Under the pieces are notes generated by a model. It had not been told where the DNA came from. It ran no database searches and was given only the letters and a program-made list of their open reading frames with translations. From Actinobacteria bacterium UBA912 (GTDB lineage: Bacteria > Actinomycetota > Coriobacteriia > Anaerosomatales > UBA912): a stretch of 20,291 nt of DNA. Every line of letters begins with the position of its first letter. Within the stretch, counting starts at the first letter, position 1. This document shows positions 7,258 to 15,351 of the stretch, piece after piece. The position numbers and the translations under genes are program-made. The stretch lies in contig DBEG01000055.1 of the NCBI GenBank assembly GCA_002293965.1, positions 579 through 20,869 of the forward strand, read 5' to 3'.

Positions 7258-7856
7258 TGACCCGCTGGGGCCGCCGGGCGTCTACAGACAGAGGCTTCAC
7301 CCTGACAGAACTCATGGTTTTCATGGCACTACTGGGGGTAGTACTCACCTTGGCCTACGCGCTGTCTCAGGCGATATCCGCGGGTCAGCGCTCAGCTGAC
7401 CGTCATACAGGCATCGCCCGGACGATCAACTACCCAATGACACGGATGAGCGAGATCATCATGCAGAACTTGAGCATCGCTCAGGCTCCAGCTCCGGGAG
7501 CCATGACGCTGTCTGTGGTCACTGACCAAGACTTGAATGACGTCCAGGAAAGGCACGGCTTCTCCATCGCCACCGTGGGAGGAGTCCGGGTCTTACAGCA
7601 AACCACTGTCAATCTGAATGCAGCGGGAGTCCCTGTGGGCGCAGCGCGGGTGAACAACACCATGGCCCCCGGCATCACGAATGCTCAGGATGGAGTGCCT
7701 GTCTTCCGATATTTCAATGCGACTGGCACGGAGATCACCGACATGCTTGCTGTGCCTGATGACGCCAGAAGCATCCAGATAACAATACGCGCGACTATCG
7801 ATGGCAGAGCGGTTCAGGAGTCGATCATGGTCCGTTTTCGAAACAGGGATATGTAA
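7257..7856 (+). CDS. Minor pilin, PilW/PulJ-like
   Basis: This is a 199-aa prepilin-like protein. The basic leader MTRWGRRASTDRG ends at Gly13; cleavage would give FTLTELMVFMALLG with Glu at mature position 5 and a membrane helix to about residue 40. The remaining 160 residues have no catalytic motif and fit the globular head of a PilW/GspJ-type minor pilin. ATG 7257 shares one base with the TAA of the preceding minor-pilin gene (TAATG), and GGGGGA at 7241-7246 gives a 10-nt Shine-Dalgarno spacing. Translation is thus probably coupled. The order V-like, W-like, X-like resembles the minor pilin sets that prime pilus assembly. The specific W/J assignment rests on order and size. Confidence 0.82.
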   Translation: MTRWGRRASTDRGFTLTELMVFMALLGVVLTLAYALSQAISAGQRSADRHTGIARTINYPMTRMSEIIMQNLSIAQAPAPGAMTLSVVTDQDLNDVQERHGFSIATVGGVRVLQQTTVNLNAAGVPVGAARVNNTMAPGITNAQDGVPVFRYFNATGTEITDMLAVPDDARSIQITIRATIDGRAVQESIMVRFRNRDM

Positions 7857-7868
7857 GAGGTGTTCACT

Positions 7869-9362
7869 ATGAGGAAGTTCGGACCCGAATCGAGCTCGGA
7901 CCGCACCACGCGCGATAGCGGTTATGCCATGGTGGTGGTTCTTGGCATCATCTCAGTGCTGACGGTCATCACCTTCGGTGGCTTTGCCATGTCGATGCAA
8001 GCCCTACACGAGTCGGATATCAGCCGCCAAGAGTCTTTGGGCTTCCAGGCAGCTAACGCAGCATTCGACGCCGGAGTCATGCGTTTGCGGATCAGCGGGT
8101 TCCGCGAAGATTCAGATGATTGGCCCATGTACTTCACTGCAGGCCAGATCGGCTCGGGAGCTGCTACCGTCACAGTCACTGAGGGTGGAGTCCATGATTT
8201 CATGGTAGTGGCTCAGGGCATGGGATCCGATGGCAGCACTGAAACGGTGCGGGCCAGGATCTATGTCATGGATATCTACGGCATGAACATCGCATACGGT
8301 TCCGGTTTCAACCAGAGCGCAGGAGGCAAGTTCAACGGCAATGCATCGGTTTATGGCCCGTTCTACACCTTCGATGACCTGCGCCAGGGCGAGAACCTTG
8401 GTAACGCGATGTCAGGCGGTTTCGGTTGGGGGCCGATCTACATCCAGGGAGGCACACTGGATGTCCAAGCAGGATACCTCAGGGACGTGGAGCTTCTGTA
8501 TGTGGACCCGCGCCAGGCGCCGCCGCGTGTTGTTGAAGCCGGAACCAGGGTCATCAGGTCAGTCCCGCGGATGGATGTCCCACGGGTGGATGCCGCCTAT
8601 CTAGCCAACGCGTATCAACAGGCTACCAGTCAGTCTACCGACAACCGCCAGGGAGATCCGGTGGTTCGCGAGACCGCCTATAACAGCGAGCCCAATCCGT
8701 ACCCGTCTGCTTTTCTGGCTCCGGGGGCAAGGGTGGACAGATACAAGGTCGTCGACAACGACGACACGGTCAATGCCAGTCGCTCCACCGCCTTGGTGAT
8801 AGGCGGGGCAACCGCTTTCGGGCGGGCGGACGATGACTTCAGGTGGAATCCCAGCGACCGCACGCTAACAGTATGGGGAACGGTATTCGTCGATGGGCCT
8901 GTCGATTTCACAGGTGGACTGATCCGGTACTACGGGAACGGGACCATCGTGGCTAACGGGCACGTCAGGTTCATCAACAGCGATTTCGTTCCCTTCAACG
9001 GCCTAGGAGTTGCCGACAAGCCTGGCCACCCCAGCCATGGTCTTCCCAATCAAACCTTCAGGGATGATCAGGTCGTGGGGATCGCAACCCCCCGGACCAT
9101 CCGTCTGAGCAACTCCTCAGGAGGGAACCCCCAGAACCCGAGCGATCCTCCGACACACGCAGGAGCATTCTTTGCTGATGAGGAGATCATCACCGAGTCA
9201 AAGGTCATGATGGTCGGATCGGTGATTTCTAGAGGAATCAGTGTGAGCGGCAACAACAACATGGACCTACGCACGAGTCCCAATCTGGGCGAGGTGATCT
9301 CGCGTGCGATGCCTGGCCATGGGATGGCGGTAGTCAGCATGGGTAGCTGGGCGCGCCAGTGA
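7869..9362 (+). CDS. PilX/GspK-like minor pilin, non-canonical prepilin
   Basis: This is a 497-aa secreted or pilus-associated protein. The N-terminus reads RDSGYAMVVVLGIISV: a Gly18-Tyr19 junction followed by a hydrophobic helix (19-41), as in PilX_N and GspK-type subunits. Mature position 5 is Val, not Glu, which is typical of tip subunits that cannot recruit a preceding pilin. The body (130-480) is rich in Gly, Asn and short beta-like repeats (for example SAGGKFNGNASVYGPFYTF and TVWGTVFVDGPVDF), suggesting a beta-helix/bactofilin-like fold. ATG 7869 is chosen over GTG 7860 because AGAGG at 7856-7860 then has 8-nt spacing. It follows the W-like gene by 12 bp and closes the minor-pilin cluster. 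Function at the pilus tip is inferred. Confidence 0.78.
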   Translation: MRKFGPESSSDRTTRDSGYAMVVVLGIISVLTVITFGGFAMSMQALHESDISRQESLGFQAANAAFDAGVMRLRISGFREDSDDWPMYFTAGQIGSGAATVTVTEGGVHDFMVVAQGMGSDGSTETVRARIYVMDIYGMNIAYGSGFNQSAGGKFNGNASVYGPFYTFDDLRQGENLGNAMSGGFGWGPIYIQGGTLDVQAGYLRDVELLYVDPRQAPPRVVEAGTRVIRSVPRMDVPRVDAAYLANAYQQATSQSTDNRQGDPVVRETAYNSEPNPYPSAFLAPGARVDRYKVVDNDDTVNASRSTALVIGGATAFGRADDDFRWNPSDRTLTVWGTVFVDGPVDFTGGLIRYYGNGTIVANGHVRFINSDFVPFNGLGVADKPGHPSHGLPNQTFRDDQVVGIATPRTIRLSNSSGGNPQNPSDPPTHAGAFFADEEIITESKVMMVGSVISRGISVSGNNNMDLRTSPNLGEVISRAMPGHGMAVVSMGSWARQ

Positions 9363-9371
9363 ACTCGGGTA

Positions 9372-9401
9372 TTGCGCATATTCGCAACCTATGGGTACAA
9401 T
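9372..9401 (+). promoter_or_regulatory. Candidate promoter and inverted repeat upstream of pilM
   Basis: TTGCGC (9372-9377) and TACAAT (9396-9401, 5 of 6 to the -10) are 18 bp apart. The -35 element overlaps an inverted repeat, TTGCG (9372-9376) with CGCAA (9383-9387), which could be an operator. A second possible pair, TTGAAG (9417-9422) and TATTGT (9441-9446), follows with 18-bp spacing. The 111-bp gap otherwise holds AGCAATA twice (9424-9430 and 9436-9442). Either pair could drive the pilM-aro transcript. Confidence 0.38.
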
Positions 9402-9473
9402 CCCCAGTAGAGTATTTTGAAGCAGCAATAGTCGTAGCAATATTGTAGCAGTGATGGCAGAAGGGGGCGTCCC

Positions 9474-10589
9474 TTGGGTCTCGTATCCCTAGGAGCTCAG
9501 ACGATACCAGTCGGTCTCGATATCGGTACCGATCAGGTTCGCATCGCACAGGTCAAACCGGCTGGCGCAGGCTATGTTCTTTCTGCATACAGCAAGGTCG
9601 GTATGCCCCTTGGGGCGGTCGTCGAGGGAGAGATCTTCGATCAAACGGCTGTCACACACGCAATCAAGGATGCTTGGCGACTTGGGGGATTCAAAGGCAA
9701 AGACGTTGCGATCGGAGTCTCCAATCAGAAAGTGGTCGTACGCCTGATCGATTTGCCCTACATGGAGCGCGCAGAGCTTCAAGGTGCCATACAGTACCAG
9801 GCGCAAGACTACATCCCGATACCCGTTGAGGACGCGATTCTCGATTTCCAGATCATCGGCGACTATATGACCCCCGCCGACGAACATATGATGGAAGTCC
9901 TGCTGGTGGCAGCGTCTCGCGATATGATCGACAACGCAGTTTCCGCTGTTGAGGCGGCCGGACTCAGGCTCGTAAGGATTGACGTTACTTCATTCGCCCT
10001 TGTTAGAGCCCTGTTCGGTGCGGTCGACAGTGTTCTTCCGTCACACGAGGAAGCGCCCGGCGAGGCAGTCGGAGTGATCCATATCTCATCTGGTGTGACC
10101 AATATCGCCGTTGTCGAAAAAGGGGTTCCACGCTTTACCCGTGTATCCTCGATCGCCGGCAATCAGTTCACTCAGGCGATCTCGAACGTACTCAACCTGA
10201 CATTCGATGAGGCAGAGGAACTGAAGTTCAGGGCCGGCCTGCCCGACATCGAGGGTGGCGATCCGATTTCCGGAGACCATTCGGTCCAGGTGGCACAGGA
10301 CACACTGGAGCGGGAAGTCAACAAGTTCATAGCAGAGGTTCGCAGGTCGCTCGATTACTATCTAACCCAGGCGACGCAGGTTAGATCGATATCCAAGATC
10401 TACGTCACCGGCAGTGGGTCGCAGCTCCATCACCTCAACGAGTACCTCTCCAAAGGCCTCCAAGCCGAGGTTGCTGTGGCTGACCCGATGCACTTCCTTC
10501 AGGTGCCCTCCGCACTTCAGTCCGTCGTTATGGCTGATCGCATGGGTATCGCCCCAGCGGTCGGCCTTGCCATGGGAGGTGCGAGTTAG
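9474..10589 (+). CDS. pilM: Type IV pilus assembly protein PilM (actin-like)
   Basis: This is a cytoplasmic actin/FtsA-fold protein, 371 aa, that binds the N-terminal tail of PilN and links the alignment complex to the motor. The first phosphate loop is VGLDIGTDQVRIAQV (residues 13-27). The usual PilM segment is recognisable at FTRVSSIAGNQFTQAI (221-236) and EAEELK (246-251), and the adenosine motif is VTGSGSQLHHL (311-321). The second phosphate motif, normally (V/I)DIGA.xT, reads IHISSGVTN (202-210), so the expected Asp is His203. The start is TTG 9474, supported by AAGGGGG at 9461-9467 with 6-nt spacing. It opens the alignment-complex genes and abuts pilN with no gap. Family assignment is firm; nucleotide hydrolysis is uncertain because of His203. 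Confidence 0.94.
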   Translation: MGLVSLGAQTIPVGLDIGTDQVRIAQVKPAGAGYVLSAYSKVGMPLGAVVEGEIFDQTAVTHAIKDAWRLGGFKGKDVAIGVSNQKVVVRLIDLPYMERAELQGAIQYQAQDYIPIPVEDAILDFQIIGDYMTPADEHMMEVLLVAASRDMIDNAVSAVEAAGLRLVRIDVTSFALVRALFGAVDSVLPSHEEAPGEAVGVIHISSGVTNIAVVEKGVPRFTRVSSIAGNQFTQAISNVLNLTFDEAEELKFRAGLPDIEGGDPISGDHSVQVAQDTLEREVNKFIAEVRRSLDYYLTQATQVRSISKIYVTGSGSQLHHLNEYLSKGLQAEVAVADPMHFLQVPSALQSVVMADRMGIAPAVGLAMGGAS

Positions 10590-11231
10590 GTGGTACGCAT
10601 CAACCTCCTTCCCAGGGAGATCAGCGAGAAGCGGAAGTTCGAGAGTGCGGTCAGTATTGCGGCCGTTGTTGCGGTTATCATCTATCTGGTGCTCTTCGCG
10701 GTATTCGGATTCGTGCAGTGGATCGTTTCTCAGCGGACTGCTGAACTACAATCCCACATCGATCTTGCCGCCACCCTCAACGCCCAGGCGAACGCGCTCC
10801 AGATATTCGAAGAGAAAGAGGCGGACCTGGACAGACGCCAGACCTTGATGCTTGAGGCAGTCAAGCAGCGAGTGGACTGGGGGCGCGTACTCAATGAGTT
10901 GTCTCTGATGTTGCCCGGAGATGTATGGCTTGAGGAGCTTACCGCCGATCAGACCACGGGATTGATGCTTCGCGGCATGGCGGTCGATTCAGAGACTGAC
11001 GTTCCTGATCTTGGTCACAAGGCTATCGCCCGTACTTTGGTGCGGCTAGCGAACATCGAGTTGTTGCGCGACGTTTGGCTCAATAGTTCAGCCAAGGAGA
11101 TGTACACAGGTACTGATGACACAGAAAGCCCGGTTCTCCTATTCGAGATTGCGTGCGGAGTATTGAGTGCTGAACCGACGAGTGCGGCTGGGGCATCAGC
11201 GCCCAGCCCTCCGACTGAGTCGACACAGTGA
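10590..11231 (+). CDS. pilN: Type IV pilus inner-membrane protein PilN
   Basis: This is a bitopic membrane protein, 213 aa. The N-terminal cytoplasmic tail MVRINLLPRE contains INLLP (4-8), the signature that docks into the PilM groove. One membrane helix spans about 20-46. A likely coiled coil follows (47-85), then a ferredoxin-like periplasmic-type domain (95-195) and a Ser/Pro-rich C-terminal tail. The start is GTG 10590, immediately after the pilM stop, with GGGAGG at 10574-10579 inside the pilM 3' end (10-nt spacing), so it is translationally coupled. It should dimerise with PilO. Length and architecture are normal for the family. Confidence 0.92.
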   Translation: MVRINLLPREISEKRKFESAVSIAAVVAVIIYLVLFAVFGFVQWIVSQRTAELQSHIDLAATLNAQANALQIFEEKEADLDRRQTLMLEAVKQRVDWGRVLNELSLMLPGDVWLEELTADQTTGLMLRGMAVDSETDVPDLGHKAIARTLVRLANIELLRDVWLNSSAKEMYTGTDDTESPVLLFEIACGVLSAEPTSAAGASAPSPPTESTQ

Positions 11232-11248
11232 GATGAGGCCTCTCTGAG

Positions 11249-11866
11249 ATGAAGCTCGCGCCCAAACAGAAACTATTTGCAATCATTGCCGGGTTGGTCA
11301 TGGTAGCAGCCTTGATCGTTGCCCTGTTGATTGTTCCGCAGTTCACCAGGTTGACCAGCTTGGAAGCTGAGGTGCAAACCGCACTGGGTGATGCGGATGC
11401 CGCTCGTGCACTACTTGAGCAGCGCCAGGGCATCAAGGCTCGTTCGTCTGAGACCGAAACGCAAAGAATGAGACTTGCCAATCAGCTGCCAGAGAGTCCG
11501 GAGTTGGCTACATTCATCATAGAGCTTCAAGATGTGATCAACGAGTCGGGGCTGCAGTTCTCCGTGTTGTCTCCTTCTCCACCTGTCGACAGCGGCCTGG
11601 GATTCAATACCATTGGACTCACGCTTACGATCAGGGGTGAATGGGCAGACGTTGTTGATTTCACTCAGCGTCTGAGGCGTGTCGTCAGACAGATACGGAT
11701 TGTTGGTTTCAATGTTTCCCAGTACGATGCGCCTGAGGCGACAGAAGCCACTCCGACCCCTGGTGCGCCTGTGCCCCCTCAGATGGTCGAAGTCACCATG
11801 GACATAGAGATATACTCCCTTGCGCCTATCCAGCCATCCGACGCTGCTACCCCTCCCGCTCAGTGA
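11249..11866 (+). CDS. pilO: Type IV pilus inner-membrane protein PilO
   Basis: This is a bitopic membrane protein, 205 aa, partner of PilN in the alignment complex. A short basic cytoplasmic tail (MKLAPKQK) is followed by a membrane helix at about 9-30, a coiled coil (34-70, rich in Glu, Ala, Leu) and a ferredoxin-like domain (80-160, including ELATFIIELQDVINESGLQF). The C-terminal end is Pro/Thr-rich before a last beta segment. ATG 11249 lies 17 bp after pilN, with GAGG at 11235-11238 giving a 10-nt spacing. Sequence identity in PilO families is low, so the call rests on architecture, the position after pilN, and the conserved mid-domain pattern. Confidence 0.88.
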   Translation: MKLAPKQKLFAIIAGLVMVAALIVALLIVPQFTRLTSLEAEVQTALGDADAARALLEQRQGIKARSSETETQRMRLANQLPESPELATFIIELQDVINESGLQFSVLSPSPPVDSGLGFNTIGLTLTIRGEWADVVDFTQRLRRVVRQIRIVGFNVSQYDAPEATEATPTPGAPVPPQMVEVTMDIEIYSLAPIQPSDAATPPAQ

Positions 11867-11886
11867 TAGATGAAGGGTGACTCTCC

Positions 11887-12522
11887 GTGGGTGATTCGAT
11901 GAAACATACAGCTCAGCAGCCCGACAACGACTCAGACGCGAGTTTGCCTGGCGTTGCCAACAAGGGCTTCACTCGCAAAAACCTGATTCTGATAGTCGGC
12001 GCAGTCCTATTATTCTTTGTAGTCGCCGGAGCAGCCACATACTTCGTGCTGGACTTCCTCCAGACTCGAGCTCAGGAGGTGCTCGACACGGGCGACATCA
12101 ATATCGAACAGCCTCAGGAGACCTCACCGACACCCGACCCTGAAGTGATTGTTGAACCACCCAGTATTCCAACATCTGAGTTATTCACATTCAGAGATAT
12201 CTTTGTTTCTGTCATCAAACCGGTCCGCCCGGGTACACCTGGGGCGGGAGTAGATGCTACCAGGGTCGTTGAGCCGGACGTGTTGTACCTGCTCAACATC
12301 GTTGTCGAGGACGGGGTGCGCAAAGCGGTCCTGGAGCTCAATAGGACGACACACACCCTTGCTGAGGGAGAGGTCATCCCAGGAACTCCTTGGATGGTCC
12401 GAAGCATCGGCGATCGTACGGCCGTTGTTGCTTTCGGTGATGCACCCATCACGCTGTCGATCGGGCATGGGGCCATCGCTGACCCGAGCGAACCAGGGGT
12501 CATTACTCCAGTGGCCAAGTAA
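11887..12522 (+). CDS. PilP/GspC-like alignment-complex protein
   Basis: This is a 211-aa single-pass membrane protein with a 31-residue cytoplasmic tail, a membrane helix at about 32-58, a Pro/Thr/Glu-rich linker (77-102) and a beta-rich C-terminal domain (103-205). The pattern YLLNIVVEDGVRKAVLEL, then AEGEVIPGTPWMVRSIGDRTAVVAF resembles the small beta barrel of PilP and the GspC homology region. Position directly after pilMNO supports a PilP-equivalent role. Classical PilP is a lipoprotein that contacts the secretin PilQ. This protein has no lipobox and no secretin gene is visible here. GTG 11887 is supported by AAGGGTG at 11873-11879 (7-nt spacing); the ATG at 11899 would be too far from it. 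Function is inferred. Confidence 0.72.
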   Translation: MGDSMKHTAQQPDNDSDASLPGVANKGFTRKNLILIVGAVLLFFVVAGAATYFVLDFLQTRAQEVLDTGDINIEQPQETSPTPDPEVIVEPPSIPTSELFTFRDIFVSVIKPVRPGTPGAGVDATRVVEPDVLYLLNIVVEDGVRKAVLELNRTTHTLAEGEVIPGTPWMVRSIGDRTAVVAFGDAPITLSIGHGAIADPSEPGVITPVAK

Positions 12523-12548
12523 CCAACCAGGCTCGGAGGAAGATTCCT

Positions 12549-13706
12549 GTGCGCTATGTCACCGCAGGCGAGTCCCACGGACGAGCCTTGACTGCCATCA
12601 TCACTGATGTTCCCGCTGGCATTCCACTTGAACAGGCGATGATCGATCATGACCTCGCGCGTCGGCAAGTCGGGTACGGCCGCGGTGGACGCATGCACAT
12701 CGAACGTGATAGGGCCCTTATCTCGGCAGGTGTCAGACTAGGACGCACGATCGGGTCCCCCATTGCCCTTACAGTGGCCAATCGCGACTGGGATAACTGG
12801 ACCGATGTGATGCAGGCAGCACCCGGCCACCTTCGCGAGGAAGCACGTGTGAAGGCGCCGCGCCCAGGGCATGCAGACCTTTCAGGCATCCTGAAGACCG
12901 GAACCCGTGATGTACGCGATATCCTTGAGCGTGCCAGCGCCAGGGAGACCGCCGCCAGAGTTGCAGCTGGTGCCGTTGCTCGTGCCCTCCTTCGCCAGCT
13001 TGGAGTCGAGGTCCGCTCCTTCGTCGCCTCCATCGGCGAAGTCTCGATAGGGATGCTCCAAAATCCAGAGCTAGTCGACCATAGGGTAGTTGAGGCAAGC
13101 GATCTTCGCTGCCCCGACGCTGCGGCATCGGGCGGGATGCGGCTGGTCATCGATCAGGCTCAAGCCGCTGGAGAGAGCCTTGGCGGAACCTTCTATGTGA
13201 CTGCTACTGGCCTTGTACCCGGACTCGGCGGGTATGCCCAAGCTGATCAACGGCTTGATGCCCGTCTAGCAGCAGCGGTGATATCCATACCCGCGATCAA
13301 GGGCGTGGAGTTCGGCACAGGTTTCGCCTCGGCAGCGCAGGTCGGATCACAGGTTCATGACGAGATCTACCATGATGTCGTGCGGGGTTACCATCGCCTG
13401 ACCAATCACGCGGGCGGGCTCGAAGGGGGCATGACCAACGGACAGCCTCTGATCGTTCGTGCAGCGATGAAGCCGATTCCGACGCTGATGACACCTCTTG
13501 CCTCGGTGGATATCGACACGCACGCTGTTGTGGACGCCTCTAAGGAGCGCTCTGACGTGTGTGCGGTTCCGGCTGCATCAGTGGTTGCAGAGGCTGAAGT
13601 GTGCCTGGTGTTGGCTGCCGCGCACATCGAGGCCTTCGGCGGCAACAACCTAATGGATATCCAGGTTGCACAGCGGGCTTACCTGCAAAGACTGAGTTCA
13701 TGGTAG
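12549..13706 (+). CDS. aroC: Chorismate synthase AroC
   Basis: This is an FMN-dependent enzyme that converts 5-enolpyruvylshikimate 3-phosphate to chorismate, the last step of the shikimate pathway, in the cytoplasm; 385 aa, full length. Signatures include GESHGRALTAII (7-18, with His10), RRQVGYGRGGRM (38-49), and near the C-terminus HAGGLEGGMTNGQP and the DVCAVPAASVV segment. Start GTG 12549 follows GGAGGA at 12535-12540 with 8-nt spacing. It is 26 bp after the PilP-like gene and has no obvious promoter of its own. Its stop overlaps the aroK start. Nothing abnormal is seen in the sequence. Confidence 0.97.
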   Translation: MRYVTAGESHGRALTAIITDVPAGIPLEQAMIDHDLARRQVGYGRGGRMHIERDRALISAGVRLGRTIGSPIALTVANRDWDNWTDVMQAAPGHLREEARVKAPRPGHADLSGILKTGTRDVRDILERASARETAARVAAGAVARALLRQLGVEVRSFVASIGEVSIGMLQNPELVDHRVVEASDLRCPDAAASGGMRLVIDQAQAAGESLGGTFYVTATGLVPGLGGYAQADQRLDARLAAAVISIPAIKGVEFGTGFASAAQVGSQVHDEIYHDVVRGYHRLTNHAGGLEGGMTNGQPLIVRAAMKPIPTLMTPLASVDIDTHAVVDASKERSDVCAVPAASVVAEAEVCLVLAAAHIEAFGGNNLMDIQVAQRAYLQRLSSW

Positions 13707-14221
13707 GCCATCTTTTCTTGATCGGCTTCATGGGGGCTGGTAAGTCCAGCGTCGGACGGCTGCTCGCCGCTGATCTCGGTGTTCCCTTCATCGACCTGGA
13801 CGAGTCGATCACCACCCAAGCTGGACGTAGCATCCCCGAGATATTCGAGTCCGAGGGGGAAGAGGCCTTCAGGCAACTGGAGACCGAAGCACTACTCTCA
13901 CTTCAAGACTCGACGCATTCAGTGGTCGCGTGCGGCGGGGGAGTCGTCCTCGCCGCCGCCAACAGGGGCACCCTGAAACGCATGGGCACGGTGTTGTACC
14001 TGAAGGTCGACGCCGCAGAGGCACTGGCCAGGATAGGTGACACTTCGACCCGCCCCCTGCTATCTGGCCCTGCCGGCGCTATGGCGGCCACATCACTATT
14101 GGCCGCGCGCGAATGTCTTTACGAAGCGCTGGCGGATAAGGTCGTCGATACGCGCGGTCTCTCCATCCCCGAGGTAGCTCAGAGTGCGTTGAAGGCAATA
14201 TCGGATAGGCCTACACCATGA
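13700..14221 (+). CDS. aroK: Shikimate kinase AroK
   Basis: This is a cytoplasmic P-loop kinase that phosphorylates shikimate at the 3-OH using ATP; 173 aa, normal size. Walker A is GAGKSS at 12-17. Shikimate-binding residues are Asp34 (IDLDE), Arg58 and the GGG at 79-81. The lid arginine is Arg118 (STRPLL). The start ATG 13700 overlaps the end of aroC by 7 nt. The frame is open much further upstream, but the extra residues would lie entirely inside aroC and precede the normal N-terminus. The last bases overlap aroB by 4 nt (ATGA). Translational coupling with both neighbours is likely. Confidence 0.96.
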   Translation: MVGHLFLIGFMGAGKSSVGRLLAADLGVPFIDLDESITTQAGRSIPEIFESEGEEAFRQLETEALLSLQDSTHSVVACGGGVVLAAANRGTLKRMGTVLYLKVDAAEALARIGDTSTRPLLSGPAGAMAATSLLAARECLYEALADKVVDTRGLSIPEVAQSALKAISDRPTP

Positions 14222-15327
14222 TTGTCGTTCCGGTTCATTGTTCAGGCTGCAATTATGAGGTTGTGATCGGGCCCGATGGACTTGATCGTGCCGGAACCGT
14301 ACTGGGGAGCCTTCTCCGTCGACCCCGGGTAGCTATCATCGCCGACCGCACCGCATACGACCTTCACGGTGCGACACTTGAACGGTCGCTTGCCGGCGCA
14401 GGAATAACATTCACAGTCATGCAGGTTCCTCCTGGCGAACAGTCGAAGAACTGGCAGTTCGCCGGCAGGCTTCTGGAGCAGATGGCACACGAGCGGATTG
14501 AGCGGCATGAAGCTATCATCGCTTTCGGGGGCGGAGTCGTGGGCGACATTGCTGGCTTCGTTGCAGGTGTCTATATGCGAGGGGTCGACTACTATCAGAT
14601 TCCTACCACGTTGCTTTCCCAGGTGGACTCCTCGGTGGGCGGGAAGACCGGCGTGGACTTGGCGGCTGGGAAGAACCTGGCTGGTGTGTTCGTCCAACCT
14701 AGGGCGGTCATCGCGGACACGGCACTTCTCGCAACGTTGTCCCAGATCGAGCTCAAGAGTGGACTCGCCGAAGTGGTCAAGACCGCAATCCTCGACGGAG
14801 AACAGCATATGGTGCGCCTGAAACGCGACTCGCACAGCCTGCTTGCAGGTGACACCGCGGTCATCTCGGAAGTCGTTGCTGACTGCGTGCGCTTCAAGGC
14901 ATCGGTCGTCCAGGCCGATGAGCGCGAGGCCGGCCCCAGGGAATCCCTCAATCTCGGCCACACATTGGCGCATGCGATCGAGAAGGTGGCTGGCTATGGC
15001 GTCATCCCTCATGGCCTTGCGGTAGCAGCGGGACTCAGGTTCGCAGCAGGGCTTTCTGTGCGGCTGGGTTTGGCGTCCGACCACTTCGCCGCGAGACAAG
15101 TCGAACTGCTCGATGCACTGGGCCTGAGTCCGACTCTGGTCGATTTGGACATCGATGCGGTACGCTATGCCATGCGGTCGGACAAGAAGGTGCGGGCAGG
15201 AGAGATACGCTTCATCCTTGCGACCGAACCCGGATCGTGGACCGTCATCCCGGTCGAAGACAGAATGATAGCCGAGGAGCTGAATGCATTTCTGGCTGCA
15301 GACATCGAGCGTCACAAGTCCATGTGA
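14218..15327 (+). CDS. aroB: 3-Dehydroquinate synthase AroB
   Basis: This is an NAD- and zinc-dependent enzyme that cyclises DAHP to 3-dehydroquinate, the second shikimate-pathway step; 369 aa, full length. Seen motifs are PPGEQSKNW (71-79), the NAD/glycine segment GGGVVGDIAGFVA (104-116), TTLLSQVDSSVGGKTGVD (130-147) and NLGHTLAH (245-252). The zinc ligands by family position are Glu185, His248 and His265. Start ATG 14218 overlaps the aroK stop in an ATGA junction. aroQ follows after 24 bp. The AroB product is dehydrated by AroQ, so the two consecutive steps are encoded side by side. Confidence 0.97.
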   Translation: MIVVPVHCSGCNYEVVIGPDGLDRAGTVLGSLLRRPRVAIIADRTAYDLHGATLERSLAGAGITFTVMQVPPGEQSKNWQFAGRLLEQMAHERIERHEAIIAFGGGVVGDIAGFVAGVYMRGVDYYQIPTTLLSQVDSSVGGKTGVDLAAGKNLAGVFVQPRAVIADTALLATLSQIELKSGLAEVVKTAILDGEQHMVRLKRDSHSLLAGDTAVISEVVADCVRFKASVVQADEREAGPRESLNLGHTLAHAIEKVAGYGVIPHGLAVAAGLRFAAGLSVRLGLASDHFAARQVELLDALGLSPTLVDLDIDAVRYAMRSDKKVRAGEIRFILATEPGSWTVIPVEDRMIAEELNAFLAADIERHKSM

Positions 15328-15351
15328 GCCTCATCGAACAGGGGGAACATC

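Noticed and set aside
13601..13699. Upstream extension of aroK inside aroC
   Set aside because: The extra 33 residues lie before the normal shikimate kinase N-terminus and overlap aroC coding sequence; ATG 13700 gives the family length.
14242..15315. Long open frame of 357 codons on the - strand opposite aroB
   Set aside because: aroB is certain from its motifs. The antisense product is rich in His, Arg and Cys without any recognisable domain, as expected from the complement of a codon-biased gene.
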